Shown here piece after piece: positions 25,700 through 38,849 of a stretch of 64,000 bases of DNA. The stretch is taken from positions 5,270,001 through 5,334,000 of the forward strand of contig NC_089422.1 of the NCBI RefSeq assembly GCF_013426205.1. The letters are read 5' to 3'. The stretch comes from Metarhizium brunneum (lineage: Eukaryota > Ascomycota > Sordariomycetes > Hypocreales > Clavicipitaceae). Each line of letters opens with the position of its first letter. The first letter of the stretch is position 1. A program made the position numbers and the translations under genes. Under the pieces are notes generated by a model that worked only from the letters and a program-made list of their open reading frames with translations, was not told where the DNA came from and made no database searches.

Positions 25700-26372
25700 T
25701 ATTTACTTTGTCCATTTCAAGTATAAATGAGGATTGGCTATGGATGTAAATGCAGCCCATCCGCTACTATCAATAAGTCGCACCAGCTGAACCACACACG
25801 CAATCTTTTGGTAATATGGTCTAAAATACCACGTACGGAGTACACCTTCTAGATTTAAAAGAGCTGCGTCACCAACTTGACGCTTCATGATGTGGTTCAC
25901 CAAGGCCCCAGACGAACATGTACATACATCCAATCACTCCTGGGCATAAGGAATTACGTCACAATAAAAAATTATTGCGAGTCTACACAACAAAGATTTA
26001 AAAAAAAAAAGCTGCAAAAGCACAATACGCCCACCCTTCCCCGGTGCCGTATGCAAGCCACCCCAGCCCATCATGTATATCGACACAAGTAGTATGCGAG
26101 TCCGACATGAGCTTCTATTCTCGTACCGCGCACCTTCTTAAAACGGCCAAAACAACCTACTACCCCTTGCCCCGCTAGCATCCTGCGGCAAGATCCTCCC
26201 CGCCGCCGCCCGTCACGTGGTGGTGGTGGTGGGGGAGTTCGAGTTCAACTCGTCCTCTGCAAGCCGCGTTTCGCGTCCCAACCTCGGCCGTTCAAACCGG
26301 CCCTCCACCACCCACCACAAAAAAGCACGTCGTCTGACCCATTGCGAAGTTTCCAGTTTTCCCACAAAAGAC
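25700..26372. other. intergenic upstream of NNF1
   Basis: No gene recognised. A TACGGAGTA copy lies at 25834-25842 and an A-tract at about 26000-26010. The last 150 bases are C-rich promoter-like DNA. Confidence 0.5.
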
Positions 26373-27117
26373 ATGGCCACCGAGCCGGAGCCAGAGAAAA
26401 CCGCCCAGCCGCAGAAAGAAGACGAGGAAGAAGCAGAAGGAGGAGGAGGAGCGGCCAAGCCGGGCCCCCGCGCCCTCCGCCTGCAAGAGATCTACGCGGC
26501 CTCGCTGGCCCGCACGCTCGACAAGCTCTCGTACGACAACGTGGCACCCTGCTACCCGACGATTGCGCGGCGCGCGTCCCCCGTGCTGCGCCAGGTGCAG
26601 GCCCAGATGGTCGAGCGGCTGCGCGACAAGTGCGAGAGGGAGTTTGACGCCATCCTCGGCGCGAGGCGCGTGGTGCGCAAGATGAACGAGCTCGAGGGGC
26701 TGGTTGCCGACGCGGAGGCGCGGAGAAAGCTGCACGGCGAGGAGGACCTCCCCACGCCGTAAGTTTGGATCTTCCCTTCTTCTTTTTTTCTTTAACACTT
26801 TTGTTAACAAGGGGAAACTGGATAACAGGGCGCATTTGCTATCGCCCGAAGAGGTGCTGCGGGCGCATTTAGGTCCCCGGCTCGCGGAGCAGAGGGGCTT
26901 GCTCAATGCCAGGCTGCAGACGACACAGGCGCAGAACGGGCTGCTGGCGGACCATGTCAAGGCGCAGAGGGAGGAGATCGACGCCTTGCTGGGGAAGCTG
27001 GATGCCGCGGTGGAGGATGTGCGGTCTGCGAATGGCGTACTGGGCGGTGTTGTGGGCGAGCTGGCCGGGGAGGCGAGGGGAATCGATGCCGACATGGGCG
27101 ACGCCTCTGTTTCATGA
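26373..27117 (+). CDS. NNF1: kinetochore MIND/Mis12 complex subunit Nnf1
   Basis: Predicted 224 aa in two exons (26373-26758 and 26829-27117) joined in phase 2 by a GTAAGT...CAG intron. After an acidic N-terminus (Glu/Lys/Pro-rich, about 1-30), the region from RALRLQEIYAASLARTLDKL onward matches the Nnf1/PMF1 pattern: an amphipathic helix pair, a WD-less Tyr-rich turn (LSYDNVAPCYPTIA), then heptad coiled coil to the C-terminus. In the Mis12 complex Nnf1 pairs with Mtw1/Mis12 and links the inner kinetochore to Ndc80. Length is close to that of yeast Nnf1 (about 200 aa). The exons are markedly GC-rich compared with neighbours. Recognition rests on the pattern, not on an alignment. Confidence 0.8.
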
Positions 27118-27876
27118 ACTGGTGCATGCATCCATCGTGACAGGGCTGCACTGGTCACAGGACGCTTTGGGACACGGAGGATAGCTTTGTTGGGCGCTTG
27201 GAGTTCACTGACTTTATAGATACCCAGGAATACAATACGCGCGACGACTCTTGCGGAATGGACAAGAGACATTTCAAGAACCAACATTTTGATCCTATCA
27301 AATGATTGCTATGTACAATAAAACATCGCCAACGCCAAGTCCCGATACCCAGATAGTGGCTGTACATTCATTGGAATATACCCAGAATCAACAAGATGAA
27401 CACGTACCGAAAAAACTCCGCCCAATGAAGTAGTACCAAACCTTCTTTGTATATGATAATGCTCTTTCAATTGCTCCGTAAATGCACCAGATATATCGCC
27501 TGTCTTTGTAGTGATGAATCATCCTTCCAATGGGACCTGTTATGGCTTGATAGTGAATTTCCTCCGATCTCTTTCGGAAGGGGGGTTTAACAATGTCATC
27601 ATGATGGCGTGAAAAAGAGAACTGCCCATATAGGTGGGACAAATCATGGCCAGGCTAAAGGGTCCAGATGGCAGTGCTTGGCATGCATTCGCCAAGAACG
27701 CCGGATTGCTCCGACCCGAGTCCATCGACGAACCTCATCTCATCCCATTGCTGCAAAAACCCAACGTCGAATTTTCAAAAGCATGAATCATGCCGTTCGA
27801 AATTGACATTCATGTAGAGTCCTCTCTTTCCAAGTGGCAAAAATCACAACCCGGCATACTGACAAACCCTTGACCT
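27118..27876. other. convergent 3' intergenic space
   Basis: Lies between the convergent NNF1 and PH-domain genes and should hold both 3' UTRs. No other gene seen. Confidence 0.6.
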
Positions 27877-29172
27877 CTAAATCCTAGGGTTTTCGGTATG
27901 AATGACCTGCCAGGGTCCGAAAAAATCGATCTCGCCATATGTCGGAGGTAATACACGGACCATTTTACCGGTTCCCCAATCCACAAACCACTGTTTACCC
28001 TTGCTGATAATGTAGTTGGATTTTCGAGGACTCCTGAATAACAAGTTGCTATAGCATAGCTTAGCGTACAACAGATCGTGGGCGCTCGACCACTGATGTT
28101 CAGGGAACCACTTTCCCGTGTGCGGATCGATTGATGGGTTGGGATAAGAAGAGGTACTGATGCGACGGCTGAGAGGTTCGATTCTCGGGGGTGGGTTGGC
28201 AGATGCTTCCTGCAGCGGTTGCAGAGTTGGTGGTGGTCGGGTTGAAGACGATAAGCCAACATTGGAATCCGTTTGTGTCGTCGTGCTGGACAATTCCGGG
28301 CCTTCCACAGATGTCTCATTGTTTCTGGATTGCTCGGTAGAGACCGCATAACCGGGGAGCGCCGGTGATTGGCCCTGATACCATCGAATCCGTTGAATGC
28401 GAGGAATCGACATGTCACGGGGAAAATCCCGGTCATCAATAGGGGCGGCAACGTCGATGGCCGCAAATAGGGCTTCAAGCCATTTTACAAACGTGGCTAA
28501 CTCGATACATGACAGAAGAAACTGGTCAGTCTCTGCCCTGATACGGATGACATATCGACGTCTTTTCTCAAATGTTAGTGCTCAAACGTCTCGACGATAG
28601 GGGGCCAGAGGACGAACTCACTTTGTATAGTCGGCTGCGATGCCAGCATCGGCGTGTATGAGGCTATAGCTCTTCTCAAGCTTTGACTTTCTCACCCACG
28701 GAGGGTTGTCGGGGCATATAGTAGGACCATCTCGGCTCCGGCCCCATCCCCAGTCCTTCTTAACGGTATACACGTTTAGGGCAGTTCCGTTTAGGGTGAC
28801 AAAGTTGGTGTGCCAGTGACGATCCTCAGCTCGTTTTGTGGTGTTTTCAATCTCATGCTTTCTGGAGAAGACTCCTTCGATATACAGTGAACTTTGGTAA
28901 TTAGGAAGTGACTCGCTTCCTTCTTCGGCTTCGTTTGACTGGTCGAACACCGCTTGGCTCCCTTTCCTCCGACCTGGCCCTGGATCCTCGCCCTCATCTG
29001 AGTCATTGGGATTGGGCTCGTAGGCCGGCGGTTGGGAAAGTCGTCGTGGTGGAGCGACCATTACGCGGTTGTAATACATATCCTCCTCCATGGAATAACG
29101 CCGCCGTAGAGGCGGCGTAGACGGCGCAGTCGGTTGTCCATCGTCACGGACCGAGACCTCGGAGGGGTCCAT
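27877..29172 (-). CDS. PH-domain protein
   Basis: Predicted 411 aa in two minus-strand exons: 28622-29172 and 27877-28561, joined by a 60-bp intron (donor GTGAGT, branch CACTAAC, acceptor AAAAG) in phase 2. The N-terminal 90 residues are acidic and Pro/Ser-rich. Residues about 95-230 form a split pleckstrin-homology-like domain: LYIEGVFSRKHE as the first strand, the HWHTNFVTLNGTALNVY strands, a long inserted loop with the Trp-rich DWGWGRSRDG, then KRRYVIRIRAETDQFLLSC and the closing helix FVKWLEALFAAID. The intron falls just before that last block. The C-terminal half is Ser/Thr/Pro-rich and ends in a Trp-rich segment (WSSAHDLLYAKLCYSN and onward). PH domains usually bind phosphoinositides or proteins at membranes; no specific ligand can be inferred. 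No yeast counterpart recognised. Confidence 0.8.
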
Positions 29173-31409
29173 GGGAAAGGACCGGCTTATATGTACCGGG
29201 CTCGGTCAAGAAAGAACGGTAACGTCTAGTACCAGGCGGTCCAAGATGACGCTGCTAGTGTCAGGGCGTGTGCGACACTGCGTCACCCTTCTGCTAACAG
29301 GAGTCTCCGTAGATGGAGCGAGGATGAAGTTTGATCATAGCGACCCGCTCCAAAACATGACGGGTCAAGTGAGAAAGTGGCGAGGACGGGAGACACTCGA
29401 GAGAAAACCACGTCTCAAGGGCACAAGCGTGGGGGGGGTTTGACGAGTGTCCAGGATGTGGTTGCAATGCGGCGGCTCTTTTGTTAGTGTCGATGTGGAC
29501 GGAGCAGGTAGAGTTTTGGGTTTTCGGGTGGGAACCGCGATGGAGCAAGGACCCAAAAATACCAATGTATCAATAAGAGGAATGCCGGCGGTGGATAGCT
29601 TGCAGAGTTGTATTGAAGTTGTACTGACGAGAGGTGGGGATGGAGAAAAGGACATGTAGGACTCCAACGTCTTAGTGGCGAGAGGTTCTACGGACTTCCT
29701 GGCTGGGCTATGTACCTAGCCTAGGTATCGGCGTGACAGTAGATGGATAATAAAGTACTCCGTAGCTCGAGTGTGAGTTACCGGGGGGAGGGGTGTGAGA
29801 GAGAGCTCTGCGACCTACCTAGGTATGCAGGAAAGTTTTGGCCTTTGTAGGTGGCAGAGACGTGCGTAGTACTCCGTACAATGCTTGGGGATGCCCGGGT
29901 GGTAAAACCACATAACGCGACAGGACAGGGCCGGGAATGTCTGAGAAGTACTCGAGGATGACCGTTTCGAATGATGATGGACCGCGAAGATTACTATAAC
30001 AGGCGGCGACAACGACGCACCGATTTCGGGTGGAGCACAAAGCCGGGGAAATGAGCGGCTTTGAGCCTCAAGGGCGCCAGAGAAGACAACGGGCGTGGCG
30101 TACGTCAGCAAGTCAGGTCTGGCCACAAGCAGGATACTGCGGATGTCCCGGGCTGCCAGCTTCACGATGAGACCCGTCGACGTGAGACGACCCTCAGTAC
30201 GGCGTATTGGGGTATGAACGGCGGGTACAGTATCCCAGTAGTTGCGATGGTGACTGCCACGTTGTGAATCGAACGAGATATATTGTGGAAAGTTGAAGAC
30301 GCAGATTGTACGGAGCTGAGAGTTGTCTGGGGCCAGCAAAAAGGCCAGGACAAAATAACTAGGCTAATCTTAGATCTTGCTCTTGGAGATGCCCACGCCC
30401 CATGTACATACCTATGAAGCTAGGAAAGCTGCAGGACTATAATAAGGCCGCGGTCCCAGAATTGGACCGGCTCAACCGGTTGGCGTCTTCAGGCAGAAGG
30501 CGAAGTGTTTGGTGGAAGGGAAATACTAGCTCAAGGCCAGATGCATCGACGTAGCATAAGCCGGCTCGACCAGAAGGGAAGTGCAACTCAACCCGCAAAC
30601 AACTGGTCGCGATGCGCAGTACTTTTGGAAGGCGCGGCTTTGTTCCAGAAAGAGCGACTGGCGGAAAACCAGCCAGTCGAAGCCTCGCTACAGTCGGACA
30701 TGCACGACCCAACGACTTTGCTGGGTGCCCGCCAGCCAACGGCCCACCAACGGCCAACCAACATCACCCACACGACCTTGAAACCTCAGCACCAAGACGC
30801 GCCACAGATCTGCGACTGCCCGCAGGGAATCGCTTCCGGCCGGTGCGTGAGACCGGCTGGGAATGTGCTACCACAGGATGTGACCAGCGCACGGCCAGGG
30901 CACGACTCAGCCCGGGCCGCTCTGCACAACATGGCAACGGGTTCATTTCTCGCATCGCCCACTCTATCAAATCCACTGCAACCGCTTGACTCAGGACAAC
31001 AGACGACAAATTTTACATGACAGCGCCTGCTCGCCGTCGACTGAGGCTTGACTGAGACTCCAAAACAACTGGACCGGGGCGTCGCAATACAAGGCTAGGT
31101 CCACCCCCAACCCTGAGCATTCCCTGTCCTTCACCAGGCTGGGCTTCAGTACGCAGTCAGAAAAAAGTTCCATGGACCAGCCAGGCTCCAGAGCTAAAAC
31201 CTTGTCCCATTGTGCGATGCCCCGGCCGCCGGCGCTGGCGACTACTGCTGCTGCAAACCAGAGCAAGCCCAATGTCGAGGGCTAGCAGGCTTCGCCGAAA
31301 GGCCTCCCGATCCCGGGGGCAACTCAGGCTGGCGATACGCTAAACCGGGGCTGGTAGGTGCCACGCAAGGGCCCATGGAGCGACAAACGGAGCAACATAC
31401 GGAGTACAT

Positions 31410-31422
31410 AGAGAGAGAGAGA
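31410..31422 (+). repeat. (GA)n microsatellite
   Basis: Short run of GA dinucleotides directly after a TACGGAGTA copy. Confidence 0.75.
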
Positions 31423-34400
31423 GGGTGGGTGGGGGGAGAATGTTGGCCAGAAGGCGTCTCCGACGCAGGCAGATCGAGGCTTTGCTCAGTCGCTGCGATG
31501 GAGGTTCCCACCCCAGTGCGTTATGGTATACAAATGCTCCGTACTGTGAGAGCTTTGAATCCAGGGTTGCGTCTAGACGTCACATCGGTGGAGATTTTTA
31601 ATGCCTACCCAGGTATGCTTTGCCGGACACCCGTTGGGAGCGAGAAACCGAGAAAATAATAGTTCAGGGCAGAAGCAGTATTCCACCCAAGATCCAACTC
31701 GCTGCTATTGCTGCTATTGGCGACGGTGGGACGTGTCGGAACTGCCAGAGTGCTGTATTACAAAAGCATAGTCGAAATATAACACGATTTCGCCGCCATG
31801 CGCCGACAACGGAATCAGTCAGACAGAAAATGAGTGCAGGGTTTACCAACGATCGATTGAGATAATCGCTTCCCTGGCTGAGGTTTCATTCATGACCGGT
31901 TGTCTTCTTTGCTCCGAATCGCATTGGCCGAGATACTGAAGGGCGACACGCAAATCAGGATCGGCGTCATCAAACACAGACTTGGTCGTTCCAATGCTCG
32001 ATATTGTGGAATATGCCTGGACCTGAGAATCAGAAGCAGTGACGCAGTCGTACTTCGTTTCGACAATGGCTGTTAAACCGTGGCACACCTGCACTGGTAA
32101 AGGACGAAAATCCTTCTCTCAGAAGATAGGTCACGCTGACCAAGCAAACACAAAGGTCCTCGACGCTACCTTGCCCAACTTTGACCTGTCCAGAAACCAA
32201 GCAGGTTGTCGACAAGAGATCAGATTGGACGGAAGGAGGAAATTCTGAGCAAATCTGGCCATCCAATAAGATACGTGTGGAGTGATGCGCGCACCCCTCG
32301 GCCCAAAACACCGGAACTTTTGATCATGCCCTTGGCACCTTTGGGGTGCCATTGCGTTAATGCTCTCAAGTCGATTACGGCGTTCCAGCAAATGACCTTT
32401 TGCCTCTGCCCTCTGCAACACTGGGGGTATCCATCGAACACTGATTGTTACGGCGACCATCTCACTTCTTGCTTCTTATTTCTCAGTCAGTCCTCGAGTC
32501 GTTACTCCATCCATGTTTGCGTAGCCCCAGGCCATGTCGAGTTCTGGAAGCAGGTTCCATGTTAGCCATCATGGTCGCTTCGTGCGGATTTACCGCGGTC
32601 TTGCGACGACACATTTGCAACCCTCATATCAGTCGGAGTGAGCCATTCAGAGCATCGTCGTTGCGGGACAGATCTGCATTGGGGAGAGACATCGCACTCT
32701 GCCCTACGTATAAGATGCACAAAACTCTCTATTGGATTTGCGCTGAACAAGTTCCGGGTCCAAGTCGTCTCCATCTTAGCCGTTATTGCTGCGTGACAAC
32801 GAAGTACAACTCTTCAGCCTGGCCTGACTGTGCTCGGCTTTGGCTTCAACGTCATGCATGTTTTGAAAAGTTCCACCTGACTAGCTGAAGAGGAAGGATA
32901 AGGTTTTAGACATCGTTTCGGTCATTATGGCAACGGGATGGTGCACACGAATGCAATGCCATGGAGCTCAAAGATTCGATTCACTCCATTGCCCAAAGCT
33001 TCGTCAGTGTTCATCCTCGGTCGAACGCCCCATTCGCATTGTCACATGTACAATGCCTTTATATTTTGTTACGACTCGAAACTTTTCTCGGTTTGCCCAT
33101 GTAGCATTCCTATCGGATCGCCGGCATTTTGTGAAACATGCCGCGGGCAGTCGTCCTCAACAGCCCGTATCGTTCGATTGCTGGGATGACTCGCACGGTT
33201 GGCCGAAGTGCATACATACGCCATGGGAAAGCTCGTCTCTTTGCGGAGTCAATTTCAGACGGCAGCTCCATAGAATCCTATTTTCAAAACTGCAGCATAG
33301 TATATGCACGACTATGTACGAGTATTGTACATGCTGCATCTCTGGCCTCTTGAGCCAACCAACACCAAAATTGATGCCAAGCAGACGACAAAGCCGCCAC
33401 ATATCCGCGATTGATCGGCACATCCCGCCAACCCGATCAGCTTATATCGCGCTGATATAGGCAGGGAGCCGTTCATCCTGTCCCTGTGCCACGCACATGG
33501 CATCCTGTACGTATCTCAAGCACATTTGCTCAGTGCCTGGTCTGGTCTCCCTATCCGGTCTTGCGATTATGTGCTTTACGTTCCGATGGCACGCACAGAC
33601 AGCCACCGCTCATCAGTGTCATCACAACCACCCTCACACCCCTTTGACCCGTTCCCCTCCACCCTGGTTGCTTCACAAATGCCGATCTACTGTGTATCTG
33701 GCCTGCAATGTCTGGAGCACCGACTCGGCAAGTACAATGTTTAATTATTACAGCAGCTGGGGGCGGCGAAATACATGCGCTCGACCCATGTAATTACATG
33801 CACCAGAGCACTTGATCGCACGGCAATACTGGCTCATGTACATCAAGGGTTTACGAATTATTACGAGGCACGAATAAGGCCGCCGCACCCTTTCCAAACG
33901 CCTCTGCCGAATTACCAAACATGCTATGCTCGTGGCCCGCTTGTCTACAACGCTCAAAAGTGGCAAACCATCGTTTCCTGACAGTACGTGGCTCAACTCT
34001 CGAGCTCCCGGTATCCTAGGTCACCGTGTTCGCATACATACTTAAGTACATATGTATGTACGGAGTATTGTACATATGTGCAAAGGATCAAGCAGGGAGC
34101 ACAAGACTGGGACCCTCCACTTCATGCTGGTTTCGTGGGCTCCGGCTCCCCTGCTCCTGCTCCTGCGCGCTTTTCACACATGAGCGCCAGCCAGTAGGTG
34201 CAACGAGTCGCAGTCACTCTGTTTACTGGTGAAGCAGATCCCTACCTGTGTTTGCATGGCCAGAGTACGAAACCCACTTGGCTGATGAAGCACAAGACAG
34301 ACGCAGCCTGCGAGACATGTATGTGATCAGCATCCATGTTGTGACATGAATTACAGCGGCCGCCTACCCATAACATCAAAGACGTCGTCATCGATTTACC

Positions 34401-34733
34401 TTTTTTGCAACCCGACGAGAAGGATCGGGTGTTTTTCCATTACCCGGCGAAATTATGGCCTTTTCCGGACCATCGGCATTACAAGTGGTGTGTTGCTTGA
34501 TTACATGCACTTGGAGATGGCTCAACGGATATCATGGGCATTGGGTCTTGTGCAAAGTTCCTACTAAACGAAGGGACGCAGGCAGCCGTGCAGGGAATGA
34601 CGGCCCTTGCTGCCCTGAATTGCAATTGCAATGGATGTGATCCAACCCATCTCACCCATCGCTGGAGAAGGAATACGATTCTGCATGACCTTTGGTCTTT
34701 TCAGCAACTGTTCCACAGGGCCGCTCCGAGGGA

Positions 34734-34750
34734 TACGGAGTACGGAGTAC
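34734..34750. repeat. tandem TACGGAG heptamer
   Basis: TACGGAGTACGGAGTAC, two overlapping copies of the dispersed 9-mer TACGGAGTA. Confidence 0.85.
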
Positions 34751-37083
34751 TTCAAGGTCCTCACCCTCTGAGTTTAGCCGCGATGTGGGGAGAGGTGGCA
34801 AGGCAGCACCAGGCCAGGGCTGAAGCTGAAAAGCTGAAGATTTAGACACGTTATGCTTCAAATTCTGTCGTGGAAGGGCCTACAGACGAACGCGGCGGAC
34901 TGCCAGGCTTCGACCGAGTTCCGAGGAGGGAGCAAAATGGCCAATGACCACAAAACCAATGTTCAAATGGGCTCTGCTCCACTCCTTCCAGAACTCGTGC
35001 AGAAGCAGTCAATATTGTATTGAAATCCGCAGAGAGAGTCTGATAAACATATGTTACACTCGGAGCGCGCGTTTGCCTGGGAATAACATACATATGTACA
35101 TACAACATACAATGCCGACGCCACCCGCTCATGAGACTGTACCCGCTCGCCCTGCTGCAGCTCAAAGGGGCAAGTAAGCCTTTGGTCACGGAGAACAGTG
35201 CCTGCCTGTTTTTTAACCCCATCGTCAAGGGGTTGCTGCTGCAGGACCCCCTCGGGTTTGGTGTTGTGCAGCCAGCAAGGAACCATTGCGCAAGCAAAAC
35301 GCACGGTTCATCTTTGCCTGTCGATTAATAATAAGACGGCATGCCGGGTCGTATTATTCCAAGAGGAGCTGTCAGCTTTCCATTCTTGCATAGCCCCGTG
35401 GTCAGGTTGAGAATCCTAGCTTAATGTAATGCATACATATGTATGTACATTCATTAACTACTCCCTGTGTTGCAGCCTCTTAAAGCCTTCCTGGGCATAA
35501 TTGGTCCTGATTCATGCCATGTTGCCATGTTCATGCCATGCCACGTCCCGTCGTTTAACGTACAACGGACATCTCTCCGTTTCTCTAATAAGACGTCACA
35601 CACACCCAGCACCGGGATATGTTTGTATGTACATGCACACCACGGCATGTAGCCAAAAAAGAAGCCAATTGCCCGACGACCATGTAGGCATGTCAATTCG
35701 TAGACCCGTCACGGCAGCCAAGTCTGCCGAGTAACCACCTGAATTCGCCCTTTGTGGCAGACACACAAAGCACAGCGTATAAAGAAAAATTATAAATAAA
35801 AAAAAAACAAGGGCCCGCGGACGCGACAAAAAACGTCCACCCAGCTCCGCACGAGACAAAAGATCCCATCCCTTCTCGGAACGTCCCTTCTTGGCACAGG
35901 CCCAGAACACGCACAGCACCGTCTTGAACGTTGCGGCGCCTTCAAAAGATCCTGCTGGAGCTCCGCGTGGTCGTGTCCGGTTTGTTTGGGCTCATGTATT
36001 CCGCCCTCTTGGCTGTGACTGTGACTGTGATGTCTCCGTCTGCCTCGCATCGCCGCTGCACTTCCTTTCCCGTCAACGTTGTTCTGTTTCCGGGTGTCAT
36101 TGGCGGCATGGAATTGCTGCTCGTGTATGTATAGTCGTGGGCGTGAGTGACCTTGCGTCCATGGACGGTGCGATAATATTCGACACGTACCTGGTCAATG
36201 TTGGAATTCTCCCACGTTTTCGGATTCCTTCCCCCAGCACCATTGTACACCCCCCCTTGCACAAACACAGGTCGCAGCAGCAGAGCAAACACGGTGTGTA
36301 TGACTATGTCCATTGTTAATATTGTACAGCGATTATTTCGACTGCTCCCGCTATGCTATTCCACCAAAGAAAGCCAAGAACTTTTGTCCAGTCCGTCATC
36401 TTGTCGATTCCACCCTCGTCACCCAAACAGTCATGAGAACCTACACGTCCTTCCTGATACCGCCTTGTCCTCCCCATCTTTCGCCAATCTTTTCCTCACC
36501 ATGTCATGTCGAAAATTTGTACATTGGTCTTCCCTAATCTTCTCCTGTGACCCCAGACCATCATCTTTGATCCGATGATCCATCACACACTATTAAACTT
36601 TTAAAAAAGGCTCCAGCTGCAAATAATGCATTTGGCAGCATAGACTTTCATCTTGCTGAAGGTGGTTCCGTTTTCCGTCTCCATCGTAATCCTCCAACAA
36701 CCATACTACCAGATATGCTGATTCGGCAGCGCAATGCAGTCAGAAAAAAAACAATAGGGAATAATGAAAAGAAATAGGTAATCCCGGATGTAACTTCAAC
36801 CCATATGCGCCGGCGCTGGTCCCCAAATTTGGATCCAGTTCCAACTCAATAAACACCATCACCTCCGCGCCACTTCTGTATCCACATCCCAGCTCTGTTA
36901 ACAAGAGCGTCCGACATTATCCGTCACTTTTTTTCCATAGCAAAATATCTTATCATAGGGATTAGACTAGGCTTCACCCGGCATTACATTGTCGTGAGTG
37001 AAGCGAAGCTTGCCCTGTCGACACTCAAATCCTTGTGGCAGTTGAGTCATCTCTCAGTCCAAGGGTAAATAGGCGGCCATTAT

Positions 37084-38849
37084 TTAGGAGGAGCTGGCCT
37101 GGGCACCACCTCGGCCACGGGCACCACCTCCACGGCCACGGTTCTGGCCGGAGAAGTTACCACGAGAGCTGCCCTGTGTATTGCGGTTGCCATCGAAACC
37201 TCCACGTCCACGGCCACCAGAAGCATTACCTCGACCGGAACCGTAGTTGTTACCACCGTAGGCTGTAGACTTGGGACGACGGGGCTCAACAACGATGTTC
37301 TCACCGTTGACAACGTGGGGATTAGCAGAAACTGCGGCATGGTAGCCCTCGAAGGTCTTGTATTCTACAAAGGCACAGTTCTATAATCCAAAGAGTCAAC
37401 ATTCGCCCTCTGATTTCAATGTGGTCATATGTAAACGTACCTTTTGACGGTTGATGTCAAAGTATAACAGCTCACCGTGGGTAGCCAAAGCATTGCGCAG
37501 GTCTGCTTCCTGAACCTTCTCGGTCACGTACTTGACGTAGCCAAGGGTGCCCTCCTTCTCAGCGGCGTTCCCAGAGATGGACTGAGGGCGGTTCTGGCGC
37601 TTAGAGTCGACACCAGCAGTCTGCCAGCCAGACGACTCCTTAGCCGGAACCTCGGTGGCAGGAGCGGCGGCGGCAGGGGCTGCTGGCTGGGCTGAGGCGG
37701 CGGGAGCAGCGGCGGGAGCGGGAGCGGGAGCGGGAGCGGGAGCAGGAGCAGGAGCTCTACTCTGGCTCTGTGCAGGGGGAGTAGCAGTCTTGGGAAGAGG
37801 TACGACAGGTCGGGGTCCCGCGGCGGCAGCAGCTCGGCTGGCCCAGGTCATCGGCTTGGGAGGCATGGCGGGTTCGGGAACAGGCTCCTTTTTAGCCACA
37901 GGTGTTGGGCTGGGCTCCTTAGGCCTCTCAGCCTCGGGGGTGAGGTTCTCAGAGACTTCCTGGGCAGGGACGGCTGGCTCAACCTTGGGTTCGGGAGCCT
38001 TGGGGGTCTCAATGGCATCTTCACCATTGACAGGGGTATCGACCTGAGCAGAAGCAGCCTGTTGAAGCTTCTCGTCAACAGCATCAGCATCAAACTTGAT
38101 GGAGTCCTCCGTGATAATCTCCGCCACGGGCTCCGGCTCCGGCTCCGGCACAGGTTCCGGTTCAGTCACAGCAACAGCCGGAGCGGCGGTCTCCTCTTCA
38201 ATAACAGCAGGGGCGTCGGAAGGCTCGGCGGCCGCTTCCTCATCCTCATCCCCATCGATAATGTATCTCCAGATGTCATTGAGGACAAAATACCCAGAAG
38301 GTTGTTGCGCAAGGACGAAGGTCTGAACAAACTTCTTGGGCTCGCCATTCTTATTGGAGGTCTCGCCAATGACCTGGATGACAATATTATCAAAGGAAGC
38401 CTGAGAGTCGACATTGGTGACACAGACTTTGCAGTCCTGGAAGTCAAGAGCCTTGATACGCTCCTGGATGGCCTGTTAAGTGGCAGAATGGTTAGTTCGC
38501 GACGGGGTAAAGCGGGCAGGGCAAACGGGAATCCCTACATGTCGTCCAACAGAGACGTTGGCCACTTCAGTCTCGCGACCGTAAACAAACTGCGATCGTT
38601 TGCTGTAAAAGAGCTACAAGGAATGGTTCAGTTAGTCGGAATGTATCAAGCTGACGACGGCAAAGTTGGTTCATGACATACGTGAAGCTTCTCTGGCGAC
38701 TTGCTCAGAGTTGTGTAGTACTGCTCAACAAAATACCAGCCGACTTCATCTTTTGAAAGAGTAGCGCTGTTGTTGTTCGTCTCGGCGCCAGCAGCAGGAT
38801 CAGCAGCCTTGTACTGCTCCTGCTGCGCGAAGTTACCGTTAGTAGCCAT
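37084..38849 (-). CDS. NTF2-domain/RRM/RGG RNA-binding protein (G3BP/Nxt3/Bre5 type)
   Basis: Predicted 523 aa. Minus-strand exons: 38682-38849, 38539-38613, 37441-38472, 37084-37380; introns are 60-68 bp and in phase 0. Residues about 33-155 form an NTF2-like domain (VGWYFVEQYYTTL ... FVLAQQPSGYFVLNDIWRYI), used in the family for dimerisation and for binding FG-type peptides. A long acidic, Pro/Glu-rich linker follows, with an Ala-Pro repeat encoded by a GGGAGC tandem. An RRM lies at about 388-460 (GYVKYV, ENIVVEPRR). A Gly/Arg/Asn-rich RGG tail closes the protein. The order NTF2-acidic-RRM-RGG is that of metazoan G3BP, S. pombe Nxt3 and yeast Bre5. Those proteins act in stress granules and as cofactors of a Ubp3-type deubiquitinase; transfer of these roles is inference. 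The ATG at 38849 has good context and starts the NTF2 region in frame. Confidence 0.9.
37712..37756 (-). repeat. in-frame GGGAGC hexamer tandem (Ala-Pro repeat)
   Basis: Hexanucleotide tandem inside exon 3 of the NTF2/RRM gene, encoding alternating Ala-Pro. It could vary in length between strains without frameshift. Confidence 0.8.

Larger units (their letters stand above)
29173..37083. other. 7.9-kb gene-poor stretch
   Basis: I find no gene with splice support, domain or convincing composition. The first few hundred bases should carry the promoter of the PH-domain gene, and the last few hundred the 3' UTR of the NTF2/RRM gene. Noise-like ORFs occur (30505-31020, 32927-33460, 34851-35297). 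TACGGAGTA or its complement occurs at 29756, 29870, 31398, 34059, 34734 and 34741, and the palindrome TACCTAGGTA at 29816-29825. Noncoding RNA or strongly decayed elements cannot be excluded. Confidence 0.5.

Noticed and set aside
30505..31020. 171-codon ORF and overlapping frames at 30437-31020
   Set aside because: Mutually overlapping frames on both strands, no recognisable feature, no introns or start context.
32927..33460. 177-codon Cys/His-rich plus-strand ORF
   Set aside because: About one ORF of this length is expected by chance in the window; no signal peptide and no regular Cys spacing.
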